Assembly: GCA_035691865.1 (NCBI GenBank)
Contig: DASSIM010000067.1
Span: 69,832-133,831, forward strand
Reading direction: 5' to 3'
DNA from: Nitrosopolaris sp035691865
GTDB lineage: Archaea; Thermoproteota; Nitrososphaeria; Nitrososphaerales; Nitrososphaeraceae
DNA length: 64,000 bases
Shown: positions 9,083 through 17,846 of the stretch, one piece after another
Numbering within the stretch: position 1 is the stretch's first letter
Layout of the letters: each line of letters begins with the position of its first letter
The notes under the pieces: generated by a model
The model's database searches: none
What the model saw: only the letters and a program-made list of their open reading frames with translations
Told to the model about the DNA's origin: nothing
Program-made: the position numbers and the translations under genes

Positions 9083-9740
9083 ATATCTTTCGCATTTGTT
9101 GTACCGTCAGTTGACCTGGAGCAACAGCTTCTTCTAGAGAAGCATAAGTAAAGGGCGCATTTCCATAGATAGTGCATAGAATACGTGATAAAATTCCGAG
9201 TTCTCCCATTGCGAATGATATTAGATTTAGTTCGGTCGTGTTGTCATACAGATCAAGAAGTCGAATACAGTCATGAACATTTTGAGCAGCAGTAGCGATT
9301 TTCACGTAATTGCTGTAAATCCTCATTTGTCCTAAAACATCTACGAGTTTGTCACTATTCGGGGTTTTTTCAAAGTCATGCCAAGAAACTAATACCCGAG
9401 TTTCTTGGCCTGTAATAAAATCTGCTAACTCGTCATTCTCAAGCAATGTCTCGAGCTCAACATCGAGCAGCATCGGCTTGGATAGAGACAGTTGTTTTAA
9501 CCAAAAAATTCGATCCTCGTTGGTCCCTGTAAATTTGCCTTTCTGCTGCGCTGACCTGAGAGTGAATACGGCCCTCTTTCTTATGCCCTTCACAATCTCT
9601 AATGCCCTTTGCATGTTTGCCAGCTTCAAAAAATCGAATCGAATTTCGACGAAATCTGCCCCGTATGAAAAGGCTCGTTTGATTTGCGTCTTCAGGTCTT
9701 CAGGCGCTGGCGACGCTATCGATGCACATATTTTAGTCAA
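9033..9740 (-). CDS. aroD: 3-dehydroquinate dehydratase, type I (AroD)
   Basis: A class I TIM-barrel dehydratase (235 residues) that forms a Schiff base with 3-dehydroquinate and removes water to give 3-dehydroshikimate. Recognisable parts are the N-terminal FVEIRFDFL strand, FTLRSAQQKGKF, VSWHDFEKTP with the conserved histidine, YVKIATAAQN with the Schiff-base lysine, and ISFAMGELGILSR close to the C-terminus. It precedes aroE with overlapping ends and follows the small zinc-finger gene by 28 bp. Confidence 0.95.
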   Translation of the reverse strand: MTKICASIASPAPEDLKTQIKRAFSYGADFVEIRFDFLKLANMQRALEIVKGIRKRAVFTLRSAQQKGKFTGTNEDRIFWLKQLSLSKPMLLDVELETLLENDELADFITGQETRVLVSWHDFEKTPNSDKLVDVLGQMRIYSNYVKIATAAQNVHDCIRLLDLYDNTTELNLISFAMGELGILSRILCTIYGNAPFTYASLEEAVAPGQLTVQQMRKIYDRIHFCSDKINARLI

Positions 9741-9768
9741 TGATAGATCCTCTTCTATCTAGCGATCC

Positions 9769-9918
9769 CTAACCGACTCCCGCTGGGGGGTGACTTGATT
9801 TGTCGTGTTCCATCCGTTCATGTTCACTCAATGCTTCCGTGCTGTCGAACGCTCGTCCACACCGACTACAACGGTGTGATTTTGGAGACTTAATGTTCGC
9901 TGAGGTAGATGCCGCCAT
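9769..9918 (-). CDS. Small C2H2 zinc-finger protein, 49 residues
   Basis: An ATG at 9918 opens a 49-codon frame ending at TAG 9769-9771. It encodes CSRCGRAFDSTEALSEHER followed by MEH, a single C2H2 zinc finger: two Cys in C-x2-C, then two His separated by four residues. A Ser/Lys/His-containing N-terminus and a short HPPAGVG tail flank it. Single-finger mini-proteins of this type are widespread in archaea and may bind nucleic acid or act as adaptors. The gene sits 39 bp after the methyltransferase gene and 28 bp before aroD, all in the same direction, so it is probably in the same transcript. Its target is unknown. Confidence 0.8.
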   Translation of the reverse strand: MAASTSANIKSPKSHRCSRCGRAFDSTEALSEHERMEHDKSSHPPAGVG

Positions 9919-9957
9919 TTCGTATCAGGATATTATACCACCAACAGATAATTAACA

Positions 9958-10839
9958 CTATAGTTTATTCGAGCAATGCGACGGAATTTTTTTCCAGTTT
10001 GCAATCAACGCTTCAGATCTTATGTGCAGTTGTTCCTCCGCAAGTCTCGCGGTTGCCAGTTGTATGTATTCGTTCACTATTTCTATTCCTATGTACCGCC
10101 GATTGACGTGTGATGCCACCTTTGTGGTCTGACCACTGCCATTAAATGGATCGAGAACTGTGTCTCCCTCGTAGGAGTATAACTTCATGAGCCGGTATGG
10201 TATTTCTTCTGGAAATGGACATGGATGCGTTATGTATCCTGGGGGTACAGGAGCAATATGCCAAACTGAATTGGCAATCTCTTTTGTCCACTCCTCGTGC
10301 GTTGCCGGAAGTGCTTCGTGACGTTGCGTTCTGCCAGACTTCACGTCTCCTTTCCTTAATACTAGAATGAATTCGTGCATAATATTTGCTCTATAATACT
10401 TTGGGTATGGATTGATTACAAAAGAGCCATATCTGTTAGTACCACCGGTCACCTTATGCCAAATAATCTCTTCATGAAGATTCCATTGACCGGAGGGCTG
10501 AACAAGTCTGGATAGTAAGATATGCGGTAACGGCAAAATTGTCCCATTAACTATTTCGTTGGCGATAACTATACAACAGTAGCCCCCCTCTGTGGTTACT
10601 TTATAGACTCTATCGTTAAAAATCTCTACCATTTCATCGAGATAATCGGCAGTTTCAATATTAGACCTGCCACGGTAATATCCACCGTTTCTAGAGGCGT
10701 GCATTTCGTAATCAATTGCATTTCTATATGGTGGTGACGTTATGGTCAATTGTACTGAACTGGTGGAAATTCTCTTCAATACATCTTTACAGTTGCCACC
10801 AATTATTACATTAACAACATTTTGCTGTACCTGCATCAA
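9958..10839 (-). CDS. Orphan DNA methyltransferase, beta class (probable m4C)
   Basis: A 293-residue SAM-dependent DNA amino-methyltransferase. Catalytic motif IV, TSPPY, is at residues 34-38 and precedes SAM-binding motif I, DPFNGSGQT, at about 230-238. This order defines the beta class. SPPY is typical of N4-cytosine methylases, while N6-adenine enzymes mostly have DPPY, so m4C is the more likely product. No restriction endonuclease gene is next to it, so it is probably an orphan (regulatory or housekeeping) methylase. It lies between dehydroquinate synthase II (93 bp upstream) and the zinc-finger gene, interrupting the aromatic pathway genes without disturbing their direction. A second ATG 3 bp in could equally be the start. 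Confidence 0.9.
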   Translation of the reverse strand: MMQVQQNVVNVIIGGNCKDVLKRISTSSVQLTITSPPYRNAIDYEMHASRNGGYYRGRSNIETADYLDEMVEIFNDRVYKVTTEGGYCCIVIANEIVNGTILPLPHILLSRLVQPSGQWNLHEEIIWHKVTGGTNRYGSFVINPYPKYYRANIMHEFILVLRKGDVKSGRTQRHEALPATHEEWTKEIANSVWHIAPVPPGYITHPCPFPEEIPYRLMKLYSYEGDTVLDPFNGSGQTTKVASHVNRRYIGIEIVNEYIQLATARLAEEQLHIRSEALIANWKKIPSHCSNKL

Positions 10840-10932
10840 CGATATATTATTGATTTGTCCATATTCCGAATACTTTAAAATAATCGACTTTCCGATTAAA
10901 AAAATATTCCCCGTCTATAGATGCTGTTGTAC

Positions 10933-12018
10933 TCATTTCTCGATGATATACTCGTCGACTTCTATTCCAAAATGACGTCCAGTCTTAGGGTTTATAAAGC
11001 CGAGTATCTCATCGCCGACCTTTACTTCTGTAACAGGTATAAGTTTGGCATCGCTGGTCATGAAAGTTATTGTTTCCGCGTTCTGCAAAATTATAGTTCC
11101 GCCCTCTCCATTGATCTCTCCTCTAATCAACTTCAGAGGCCGGGTTTCTATTTTTGATCTTCCTACGGTTACGCGTCTAGTCGCCCCTTCCCTATTCACT
11201 ATGAGAATCTCACTGCCAGATTCGATCTCAGAGAGATATTTGGTTTTACCACCTGGGGTTATAGTATAGCAGTAAATCGCGCCTGCGTTTATCCTGAATG
11301 GCCTGGGCGATGTAAATGCAGATCCTTCTGATTCATTGTTTATCAAGAACATAAAGTTAGATCTGCTTCCAATGAGCATGCCTTCTCCTCTGCTAAGTAG
11401 GGATGCAGTATCTACACAGACTCTTTCACCGCTACCAACCTCTCTTACCTCTAACACTTTGATTGGTTTAATAGTAAAAATCGGATTGTCTAGGTACTGT
11501 CGTGATACTTCAACTTCCTTCGGATTATCCGTCGAAAGTATAACGCCATCAACTCCCAATTCCAAAATTTCAAACATTGTTCTTACTTCACTCGGATTTT
11601 TAGCGATAGTATATACCTTGGTTCCTGATTTATGAAGCTTGGAGATTATGTTTTCCAATGGAATGATCTTCCAGTTAGCAGCGTCAACTATGACAAATTC
11701 TGCGCCTAGTGTGGCCATCGATATTACTTCTTCAAGATCCTCATTACTGAGGACTTTTTTGAAAAAACCTGGAACCTTACTAGTCGACTTTGCATTCGTT
11801 AATTCATCTATTGTTTTACAAATAATCATGTCCGCATCTTTGGATCCAAAAATGGTTTTAAATCCGCTCTGGGGAGCCCACTTCGGATCGATGTTGAGAA
11901 TCCTAACATCCTTTAACTCCGACAAGAAGGCATCTAGCTTAGATTTAGCAACAGTTGGACTAACAATTATTTCTTTAGTCTTTGTGTCTGTCAAGATGTA
12001 AGATCGCTTCCCTAACAC
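10933..12018 (-). CDS. 3-dehydroquinate synthase II (archaeal AroB')
   Basis: It converts 2-amino-3,7-dideoxy-D-threo-hept-6-ulosonate (ADH) to 3-dehydroquinate by NAD-dependent oxidative deamination and cyclisation, the second step of the archaeal route that bypasses DAHP. At 361 residues it has family length. Characteristic segments are VDGVILSTDNP, GMLIGSRSNFMFLINNESEGS, RPFRINAGAIYCYTITPGGKTKYLSE and the C-terminal VKVGDEILGFINPKTGRHFG. Its start lies 44 bp inside the end of the ADH synthase frame, so the two enzymes of the branch are coupled. Confidence 0.95.
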   Translation of the reverse strand: MLGKRSYILTDTKTKEIIVSPTVAKSKLDAFLSELKDVRILNIDPKWAPQSGFKTIFGSKDADMIICKTIDELTNAKSTSKVPGFFKKVLSNEDLEEVISMATLGAEFVIVDAANWKIIPLENIISKLHKSGTKVYTIAKNPSEVRTMFEILELGVDGVILSTDNPKEVEVSRQYLDNPIFTIKPIKVLEVREVGSGERVCVDTASLLSRGEGMLIGSRSNFMFLINNESEGSAFTSPRPFRINAGAIYCYTITPGGKTKYLSEIESGSEILIVNREGATRRVTVGRSKIETRPLKLIRGEINGEGGTIILQNAETITFMTSDAKLIPVTEVKVGDEILGFINPKTGRHFGIEVDEYIIEK

Positions 12019-12769
12019 CCTTTCCTTCTATGACGATTTTATATAACGCACTGACCATTGCGGGCGGATTCTGATGTTGAAATATATTTCTACCAAACGT
12101 AACTCCGCTCGCTCCTGCCTCCATTGCACCAGCACACATTTCAATGATTTCTTGATCGGTGTTGGCCTTTGGTCCGCCCGCTATTACTATAGGGACTGGG
12201 CAACTTTTTATAACCTTTGTAAAAGATTGGACATCGCCAGTATAAACGGCTTTGACTAAATCCGCTCCGGCTTCAGCCCCAATTCTTGCTGCATGAGCAA
12301 CAATTTGCGGATCATGAAGATCTTTGATATTTTCGCCTCGTGGATACATCATTGCTACAAGGGGCATACCCCATTCATCGCATTTATCTGAGATCATCCC
12401 TAGGTCGTGCAACATTTCAGATTCTTCTTTTGCACCGATGTTTATATGAACCGATACTGCATCAGCACCCAACCTTATTGCTTCTTCAACACTTCCTATC
12501 AAGATTTTTTTGTTTGGGGATGGCCCCAGTACTGTGCTGCCCGACAAATGAGCTATTAAACCAATATTTATGGGAGTTGGCAGTGTTTTGATGATACCTT
12601 TGTTTACCAGAACGCATGTAAGTCCCGCGTTCTCACATCGATAAATCATACTATGAATATTCTCCAAACCGTTGATAGGACCGTTGCTGATCCCATGATC
12701 CATTGGAATACAAAGCATCTTGCCATTCTTCAAGAGTCTCCCTTTTCGGATCTCCTTGCCGCAAACCAT
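11975..12769 (-). CDS. 2-amino-3,7-dideoxy-D-threo-hept-6-ulosonate (ADH) synthase
   Basis: A class I fructose-bisphosphate aldolase-like TIM barrel that makes ADH from aspartate semialdehyde and a sugar-phosphate donor, starting the archaeal aromatic pathway. Visible signatures are IPMDHGISNGPINGLE near the N-terminus, DAVSVHINIGA, LVKAVYTGD with the Schiff-base lysine, PIVIAGGPK and GVTFGRNIFQH. An upstream ATG at 12784 would add five residues. I prefer 12769 because the TATA-like CTTTTAA at about 12797-12803 is about 30 bp before it, the spacing seen at other genes here, and only about 15 bp before 12784. It is the first gene of the chorismate cluster and runs divergently from the N-acetyltransferase. 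Confidence 0.92.
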   Translation of the reverse strand: MVCGKEIRKGRLLKNGKMLCIPMDHGISNGPINGLENIHSMIYRCENAGLTCVLVNKGIIKTLPTPINIGLIAHLSGSTVLGPSPNKKILIGSVEEAIRLGADAVSVHINIGAKEESEMLHDLGMISDKCDEWGMPLVAMMYPRGENIKDLHDPQIVAHAARIGAEAGADLVKAVYTGDVQSFTKVIKSCPVPIVIAGGPKANTDQEIIEMCAGAMEAGASGVTFGRNIFQHQNPPAMVSALYKIVIEGKGVREAILHLDRHKD

Positions 12770-12790
12770 ATATAGTGAAACCATTTCCTG

Positions 12791-12816
12791 ACCTACTTAA
12801 AAGTGATTGTGTAGGT
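12791..12816 (-). promoter_or_regulatory. Inverted repeat enclosing the TATA box of the aromatic cluster
   Basis: ACCTAC (12791-12796) and GTAGGT (12811-12816) are perfect inverted arms, with the TATA-like element TTAAAAG between them. A factor binding here would block TBP, so this is a plausible operator for the ADH synthase promoter. It is inferred from sequence only. Confidence 0.4.
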
Positions 12817-12965
12817 GAAGAGCTTCCTTCTAGATTGTTGTGCTTTTTTTGCTATTTTATGATCGGTACCACAATATGTTATAGTTTGAAGCTGGTAAGG
12901 TTAAATAATTTGGACGGTAATTATCATTTCAATTGCAAACAGCTCTCCGGAGAGTAGGCTCTTAC

Positions 12966-13430
12966 ATGATTCGTCGTTGCGAGGCAAAAGACCTCCCGAC
13001 AGTGGTAGACATCAATATGCTTACGCTTCCCGAACATTATTCGGATTACTTTTTTGAATCTATCCTGAGGGAATTACCTGAATCCTTCGTCGTCGCTGAA
13101 CTTTGTGACAAAGTAGTTGGGTATATAATGTGTAAGATTGAATTCGGTTTTTCGAATTTTAGAAAGCTTGGTTTCGTAAAAAAGGGTCACGTCGTTTCTG
13201 TAGCTGTGTTAGGTGAACACCGAAACCTAGGCCTCGGCAAAGCTCTGATGCTTGAAGGTATCAACGGTGTTATTGCTCGGAAGACCGATGAAATTTACCT
13301 CGAGGTTCGAGTGAGCAATGAATCAGCCGTTCGCATGTATGAAAAATTAGGATTTCAAATAAAATCACGACTTCGCGCATATTATAGGGATGGAGAAGAC
13401 GCATACCTTATGGCTTTAGAATTCGGTTGA
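12966..13430 (+). CDS. rimI: GNAT N-terminal acetyltransferase (RimI/Ard1 type)
   Basis: It acetylates protein N-termini, and in archaea RimI/Ard1 acts on many proteins. The 154-residue protein begins MIRRCEAKDLPTVVDIN, the usual RimI opening. It has the acetyl-CoA pyrophosphate-binding loop in VSVAVLGEHRNLGLGKALM (R/Q-x-x-G-x-G/A pattern) and the C-terminal SAVRMYEKLGFQ strand-helix typical of the family. An in-frame TTG at 12933 would add eleven residues; it fits the TATA at about 12901 for a leaderless message, but the added residues do not resemble the family. The gene diverges from the aromatic cluster. Confidence 0.88.
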   Translation: MIRRCEAKDLPTVVDINMLTLPEHYSDYFFESILRELPESFVVAELCDKVVGYIMCKIEFGFSNFRKLGFVKKGHVVSVAVLGEHRNLGLGKALMLEGINGVIARKTDEIYLEVRVSNESAVRMYEKLGFQIKSRLRAYYRDGEDAYLMALEFG

Positions 13431-13497
13431 ACTAGCACCATCGCATTCGAAATGTATCGAAGGAATTTAAATAACATATCAAGAGCCTCCTAACACA

Positions 13498-13725
13498 ATG
13501 AAAAGCAGAAAAGTACGCGGAAGAATTCTGGGGAGTGGTCTTCTAGCTGCATCGATCGTGGTATTTATTGCATATTCTTACGTAACACTTGCAACATCTT
13601 GGGGATTATTAGTGCTGGAACTTACTATCGTCGTGGCAGTAGGCGCATTGTTAGCAGTATTGGCATGGATAGGCTACACGATGACAACGGCTCCCGAGCA
13701 AGCCGAAAGTGACAAGTCTAGTTAG
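13498..13725 (+). CDS. Small two-helix membrane protein
   Basis: A 75-residue protein of unknown function. A basic N-terminus (MKSRKVRGR) is followed by two predicted transmembrane helices, roughly residues 12-31 and 35-61, and a short hydrophilic, Ser-rich tail. By the positive-inside rule the N-terminus would be cytoplasmic. A TATA-like TTTAAATAAC lies about 30 bp before the ATG, supporting expression as its own short transcript. It converges with the Trm5 gene 8 bp downstream. I do not recognise a family. Confidence 0.6.
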   Translation: MKSRKVRGRILGSGLLAASIVVFIAYSYVTLATSWGLLVLELTIVVAVGALLAVLAWIGYTMTTAPEQAESDKSS

Positions 13726-13732
13726 ATTGCCA

Positions 13733-14572
13733 CTAAAGACACACGTCTGATACTATTTGATACAATCTTGGACCTACCTCTCTCACAATTCTTGTCTGAA
13801 GAATATAGAAGCGATAGTTCTTGAACGCATCTGTGGTGTCTGTTACCCCCTCATGCAGTCCGAGTATCCTATTACTTGCCCTGACATGAGCGAAGTAATG
13901 TATTGTCCCCTTCCCTCCGCTCAATGCATCTTTCGCAGTGGAGACAAATTCCTTAGCCTTTTCTGGCAAAGGCATCAACACTCTATTGGATTTACCAACA
14001 ATTTGTTTTTCTATAACCACTCTTGCATCACCTAGGATTGATATAACGTTGTCTTCGACCTTGTTTAATTTTGCATTAATTCTGCACAACTCAGTAGCAA
14101 CAGGGTTTGAATCAATATTGTAGACCGTGCACGTTTTGTTCTTTTTAGCCATTAGAATAGAATATGTCCCTACTCCGCCAAACATATTCGTAATTACCTC
14201 ATTATCACGCACTAGCCCAGCCACCCTCAACCTCTCCGTCGATAATCTTGGAGAAAAATAGGCCCTAACGACGTCTACTCTAAATCTACAACCATTTTCT
14301 TTATATTCTGTTTCAGTCTTCTCTTCCCCGGCAAGAAATTCTAAATTACGTACTCTAAATTCTCCTTTGACTGCTGAGGTTTGAATGAAGACGGATTTTG
14401 CTGGTTTGACTCTGCCAAGAATTGCCTCTCCAATTATTTCCTTTTTCGACATTAAACATTCTGGAATCTTGATAATAACTATGTCTCCAATTATGTCAAA
14501 TGCTGAATAGATCCTTTGCTGTTCTGATGGGGTAAGGTAATTGGCTAATACCTCTTTCAGCATATGTGGCAT
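13733..14572 (-). CDS. trm5: tRNA (guanine37-N1)-methyltransferase, Trm5 family
   Basis: It places m1G at position 37 of tRNAs, which prevents frameshifting, and is the first step toward wyosine. The 279-residue protein has the Trm5/Tyw2 layout: an N-terminal domain with GDIVIIKIPE, then FRVDVVRAYFSPRLSTER, then the class I SAM fold with NMFGGVGTYSILMAKK and VYNIDSNPVATELC. MPLPEKAKEFV occupies the place of the NLP catalytic motif. Tyw2 (aminocarboxypropyl transfer) is the main alternative, because the two families share this layout. It follows ABCE1 by 2 bp on the same strand, so two translation genes form an operon. Confidence 0.85.
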   Translation of the reverse strand: MPHMLKEVLANYLTPSEQQRIYSAFDIIGDIVIIKIPECLMSKKEIIGEAILGRVKPAKSVFIQTSAVKGEFRVRNLEFLAGEEKTETEYKENGCRFRVDVVRAYFSPRLSTERLRVAGLVRDNEVITNMFGGVGTYSILMAKKNKTCTVYNIDSNPVATELCRINAKLNKVEDNVISILGDARVVIEKQIVGKSNRVLMPLPEKAKEFVSTAKDALSGGKGTIHYFAHVRASNRILGLHEGVTDTTDAFKNYRFYILQTRIVREVGPRLYQIVSDVCL

Positions 14573-14574
14573 AG

Positions 14575-16389
14575 TTACCCAGAACTATTTTTTGTGTAAT
14601 AATAATCTCCAGAAGTTTTTTGCGACCTATCTAATCGACTACCTTCCTTATTGATTCTTGGTCTCCCTGTATTCTCATCTCTTCTATATGTAATAGACAG
14701 TTCCCTTAGAAACTTATTCATCCCTACCTCTTTCTGCATTGGTTCGCTCGTTAAACCCTCTATACCTGGTTTGCCATCGAAAATAACTAAAGAATCAGCT
14801 ACAAGGTCTACGACTTGCATGTCATGATCTATTATAATAGCAGATTTACAGTGGGCCCTTACAAATCGTTGCAAGAATTTTGAAAGTGCAATTCTATCTT
14901 CCACATCTAAGAATGCAGACGGTTCATCTAGGGCATAGATATTAGCCGGACGCATTAAAGTTGCAGCTATGGCTACCTTTTGCAACTCTCCCCCACTAAG
15001 ATTCTTGACTTTTCTTTCATAGAGTTTCTTGACTCCTGTTGGAATTATAATCTGTTCTTCCATCGAAGAGATATCAGATATGCCCTCAGACGCTGCAGAA
15101 AGCAAAGTATAGACATTCCCATCGTAGTCTTGAGAAAGATATTGTGGTTTGAATGAAATTTTTGCACTTAACTCTATAACACCCAAGTCAGGCTTGTCAA
15201 GCCCGGCAAGCATCCTCATGAAGGTGGTCTTGCCTAGCGAATTGGCACCAATCACACCCACGATTTCTCCTTGTCGTATACGACCAGCCGATATTTTGAG
15301 CTGAAACGATGGGAATGATTTGGTTAAATCGGAATAGCTCGCAACAGCAGTATCTAAAATCATATCCTCAACTGAGCTTGTGGTGTCAAATCGGAAAGCT
15401 TTTTCACGAAAACGTACATTCTCGGCGGGTATAAATCCTTCGAGGAAGTTATTAATGCCAAGCTTTGTAGCCTGTAGGCCAGAAACTATGCCATATGCTG
15501 CCGGCTCTCCATACACAATATGAATAAAGTCCGATAGATAGTCCAACAGGGTCATATCATGTTCGACCACCATAACGCTCTTGCCCAGGTCAGCCAAGCT
15601 TCGTATCACTCTTGCAACTACAAGCCTCTGGTGAACATCGTTAAATGATGATGGCTCGTCAAAAAAATAATAGTCGGCATCTTTAGCCGAAGCAATTGCG
15701 ATCGCCAATCTTTGTAATTCGCCGCCGCTCAAATTTCCAACGTTACGGTCAAGCATATCTCGCAACCCAAGATTGTCTATCAAACCATCGGCCGCATCTC
15801 GTTCGTCATATTTTGTTAGCAGTTCCTTTGCGGTTCCCTTGAAAGCACTCGGAATAAGATATACTAACTGAGGTTTAATCGAGGCTCGCATCTCGCCGCC
15901 AGCGATTTTCTCAAAGTGAGATTGTAATTCAGTGCCCTGAAATTTTTTAAGAACTTGGTCCATTTTTGCTTGGGAGTCGTAATTACCAAAATTGGGTGTG
16001 ATCGATCCGGCCAGTATATTGACTATGGTGGATTTGCCTATAGCGTTTCTTCCGAGTAAACCTACGACATGCCCTTTCTTAAGAGTTGGAAGACGGTATA
16101 ATCTAAACGAATTAATGCCATACTGATGAATTTTATTCTCCCCAAGCTCTCTAGCCAGGTTAACAATAACAATGGCGTCAAAGGGACATTTCTTTACGCA
16201 TATACCACAACCGGTACAAAGATCTTCTGAAATTACTGCCTTTTTGCTATTATCGCTAAGGACGATACATTCACCGCCGGTCTTGTTCACTGGGCAATAC
16301 ACGATGCATTCGAGACCACACTTTTTAGGCTGACACAGTTCCTCATCTAGAACGGCGACCCTATGAGTTAGCTTCGTGGAGTCCTTCAT
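14575..16389 (-). CDS. rli1: ABCE1/Rli1 ribosome-recycling ATPase
   Basis: It splits 70S ribosomes after termination or Pelota-mediated rescue. The ferredoxin-like region has CQPKKCGLECIVYCP and CTGCGICVKKCP for two [4Fe-4S] clusters. Two ABC domains follow: Walker A GRNAIGKST and GANSLGKTT, signatures LSGGELQRLAIAIA and LSGGELQKVAIAAT, Walker B ending DEPSSF and DEPSAF. The frame is open to 16503, but the ATG at 16389 gives MKDSTKLTHRVAVLDEE, the standard N-terminus, and a length of 604 residues. The TATA box GCTATATAAT lies 26 bp upstream, so the message is leaderless. Pelota, its partner, is encoded at the far end of the window. Confidence 0.97.
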   Translation of the reverse strand: MKDSTKLTHRVAVLDEELCQPKKCGLECIVYCPVNKTGGECIVLSDNSKKAVISEDLCTGCGICVKKCPFDAIVIVNLARELGENKIHQYGINSFRLYRLPTLKKGHVVGLLGRNAIGKSTIVNILAGSITPNFGNYDSQAKMDQVLKKFQGTELQSHFEKIAGGEMRASIKPQLVYLIPSAFKGTAKELLTKYDERDAADGLIDNLGLRDMLDRNVGNLSGGELQRLAIAIASAKDADYYFFDEPSSFNDVHQRLVVARVIRSLADLGKSVMVVEHDMTLLDYLSDFIHIVYGEPAAYGIVSGLQATKLGINNFLEGFIPAENVRFREKAFRFDTTSSVEDMILDTAVASYSDLTKSFPSFQLKISAGRIRQGEIVGVIGANSLGKTTFMRMLAGLDKPDLGVIELSAKISFKPQYLSQDYDGNVYTLLSAASEGISDISSMEEQIIIPTGVKKLYERKVKNLSGGELQKVAIAATLMRPANIYALDEPSAFLDVEDRIALSKFLQRFVRAHCKSAIIIDHDMQVVDLVADSLVIFDGKPGIEGLTSEPMQKEVGMNKFLRELSITYRRDENTGRPRINKEGSRLDRSQKTSGDYYYTKNSSG

Positions 16390-16410
16390 AGTCCGAATTT
16401 GCATCATTGT

Positions 16411-16420
16411 ATTATATAGC
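16411..16420 (-). promoter_or_regulatory. TATA box of the ABCE1-Trm5 operon
   Basis: GCTATATAAT on the minus strand is centred 26 bp before the ATG at 16389. This is the spacing expected for a leaderless archaeal transcript, and it decides the start of the ABCE1 gene. Confidence 0.6.
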
Positions 16421-16767
16421 TTCGTGGTTGCAGTGGATTCAACTTGTGTCGCAAATACTCTAGATAGAGTATTTATTGACTTTTTCTTAAATAGGACAGG
16501 CAAAGTCGGATCGTGAATTAATGCCTCATGTACAAGGCGAGTCTATTATATTGAATACGCATATACTCCTTTTTTGCTTTCCCTAAAAAAATGAATCCGC
16601 ACTTTTGCTTGTCATTGTAGCCACAGAATTTCCCTCGCTATATGAGTAGCGATACTTTCTCAAGAAATCTTGTTGTCATTGATATCCTGGACGTGGCCTA
16701 ATTTAGTGGTGTGGTTTGGGTCGATGTAGTCGTTGCTATGTTGATATTTGAAAAAAATGGAAGGAGT

Positions 16768-17226
16768 TTACTTCACCTCTACCTTTCCGACCATTGTGGG
16801 ATGTATCTGACAGAAGTAAGCAAACTCTCCAGCAGTCATAAATTTATGAGAAAACGTTTGGCTTGGTTGTATGAATGTTTTCAATCCTGGTGATGAGTCA
16901 AACTCCTTCCCCTTGGCTGTGTCGCCAGCTCCAGTACCGGAAGTGACCGTGTGGAAAGTCGTATCCTTGTTAGTCCAAGTTACTGTATCGCCAACTTTGA
17001 CTTTTATGTCGTCGGGCGCGAAGGCTTTGTCTGCCATAGTAGATGCATTAGGCACTATTGAAACACTATTACCACCGGTCGAGTTAGTAGAGGTAGTACT
17101 GCTGCTATTGGTCATATTATCACTCTTTTGAGCTGACACCGATACATAAGGAAGACTCCCCAACGCCGCTCCGAAGGCAATCACCGCAACTATACCTAGA
17201 ATTGATGTCGATTTTTGTGTAGACAT
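16768..17226 (-). CDS. Secreted plastocyanin-like cupredoxin
   Basis: A blue copper protein, probably an electron carrier on the outer face of the membrane. Ammonia oxidisers have many such proteins in place of cytochrome c. A signal or anchor helix (about residues 9-29, ending in a V-S-A type cleavage site) is followed by a Ser/Thr/Asn-rich linker and a single cupredoxin domain with VKVGDTVTWTNKD. The four type 1 copper ligands are the His in TFHTV and the Cys, His and Met in YFCQIHPTM. An ATG at 17235 would add three residues. I take 17226 because TATA (CTTATAAAAT) is 26 bp before it. It is monocistronic. Confidence 0.93.
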   Translation of the reverse strand: MSTQKSTSILGIVAVIAFGAALGSLPYVSVSAQKSDNMTNSSSTTSTNSTGGNSVSIVPNASTMADKAFAPDDIKVKVGDTVTWTNKDTTFHTVTSGTGAGDTAKGKEFDSSPGLKTFIQPSQTFSHKFMTAGEFAYFCQIHPTMVGKVEVK

Positions 17227-17235
17227 GCGGACCAT

Positions 17236-17846
17236 AACAGTTACCTATTTTATAAGTGGTTCATATAATGATAATAGACGTTTGCCCACCGATTATACAA
17301 ATTATTATAGAATTTGCTCCAATACATATAATTTACGAACCAAAGAAAGTATTAAGTTGAGATTTTAGAGGCTGTGACATGCTGTTGCTAAAAATTCATC
17401 TCGATCCAACGTAGATACCATTTTATGGCTCAAAATCAAACCGGCTGTGATGTAGTCATATTCGAGTTCAAACAAGCAGAAAACAAAGACAATCGAAATA
17501 ATGAATTAGCAAATGCACAATTTGTTGAAGCTCGCTCCCGAATGCGACTCCACAGGGTGTGCCGAGATGCATCCCAGTTGTTCACTATCTCCTTTCTTCA
17601 CGAGTAATCCAATTCTGCTTTTCACTATTTTCCGTGACGACGAAACCCCGATTATTTAGATCAATCGAATAGTAAATCATATATCTTAATATCTCGAGGA
17701 TGTATTGATAAATCGATCGTACCAACCGTGATTAACCAAAAGTCTAGATATCCTTTAATCCTGGTAGTATGTAAACTTGGTTGATTCATTGATAGATGTT
17801 TAACTAGCGGTATGCTCATTACACACCTTAGCATTAACTTTAGTCA
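17236..17846. other. 610-bp intergenic stretch with no supported gene
   Basis: This interval lies between the divergent cupredoxin and HTH genes. It holds the cupredoxin TATA box (17247-17256). A 60-codon open frame at 17425-17607 (+) shows no motif, no hydrophobic core and no clear promoter, so I do not call it a gene. The rest is AT-rich. Confidence 0.5.

Noticed and set aside
9958..10839. Restriction-modification system
   Set aside because: Only the methylase is present; neither neighbour resembles an endonuclease or specificity subunit.
16390..16503. 38-residue N-terminal extension of ABCE1
   Set aside because: It precedes the standard ABCE1 N-terminus, and the TATA box lies within it, at the right distance for a start at 16389.
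17425..17607. 60-codon open frame as a gene
   Set aside because: No domain, promoter or hydrophobic core; composition is like the AT-rich intergenic DNA.
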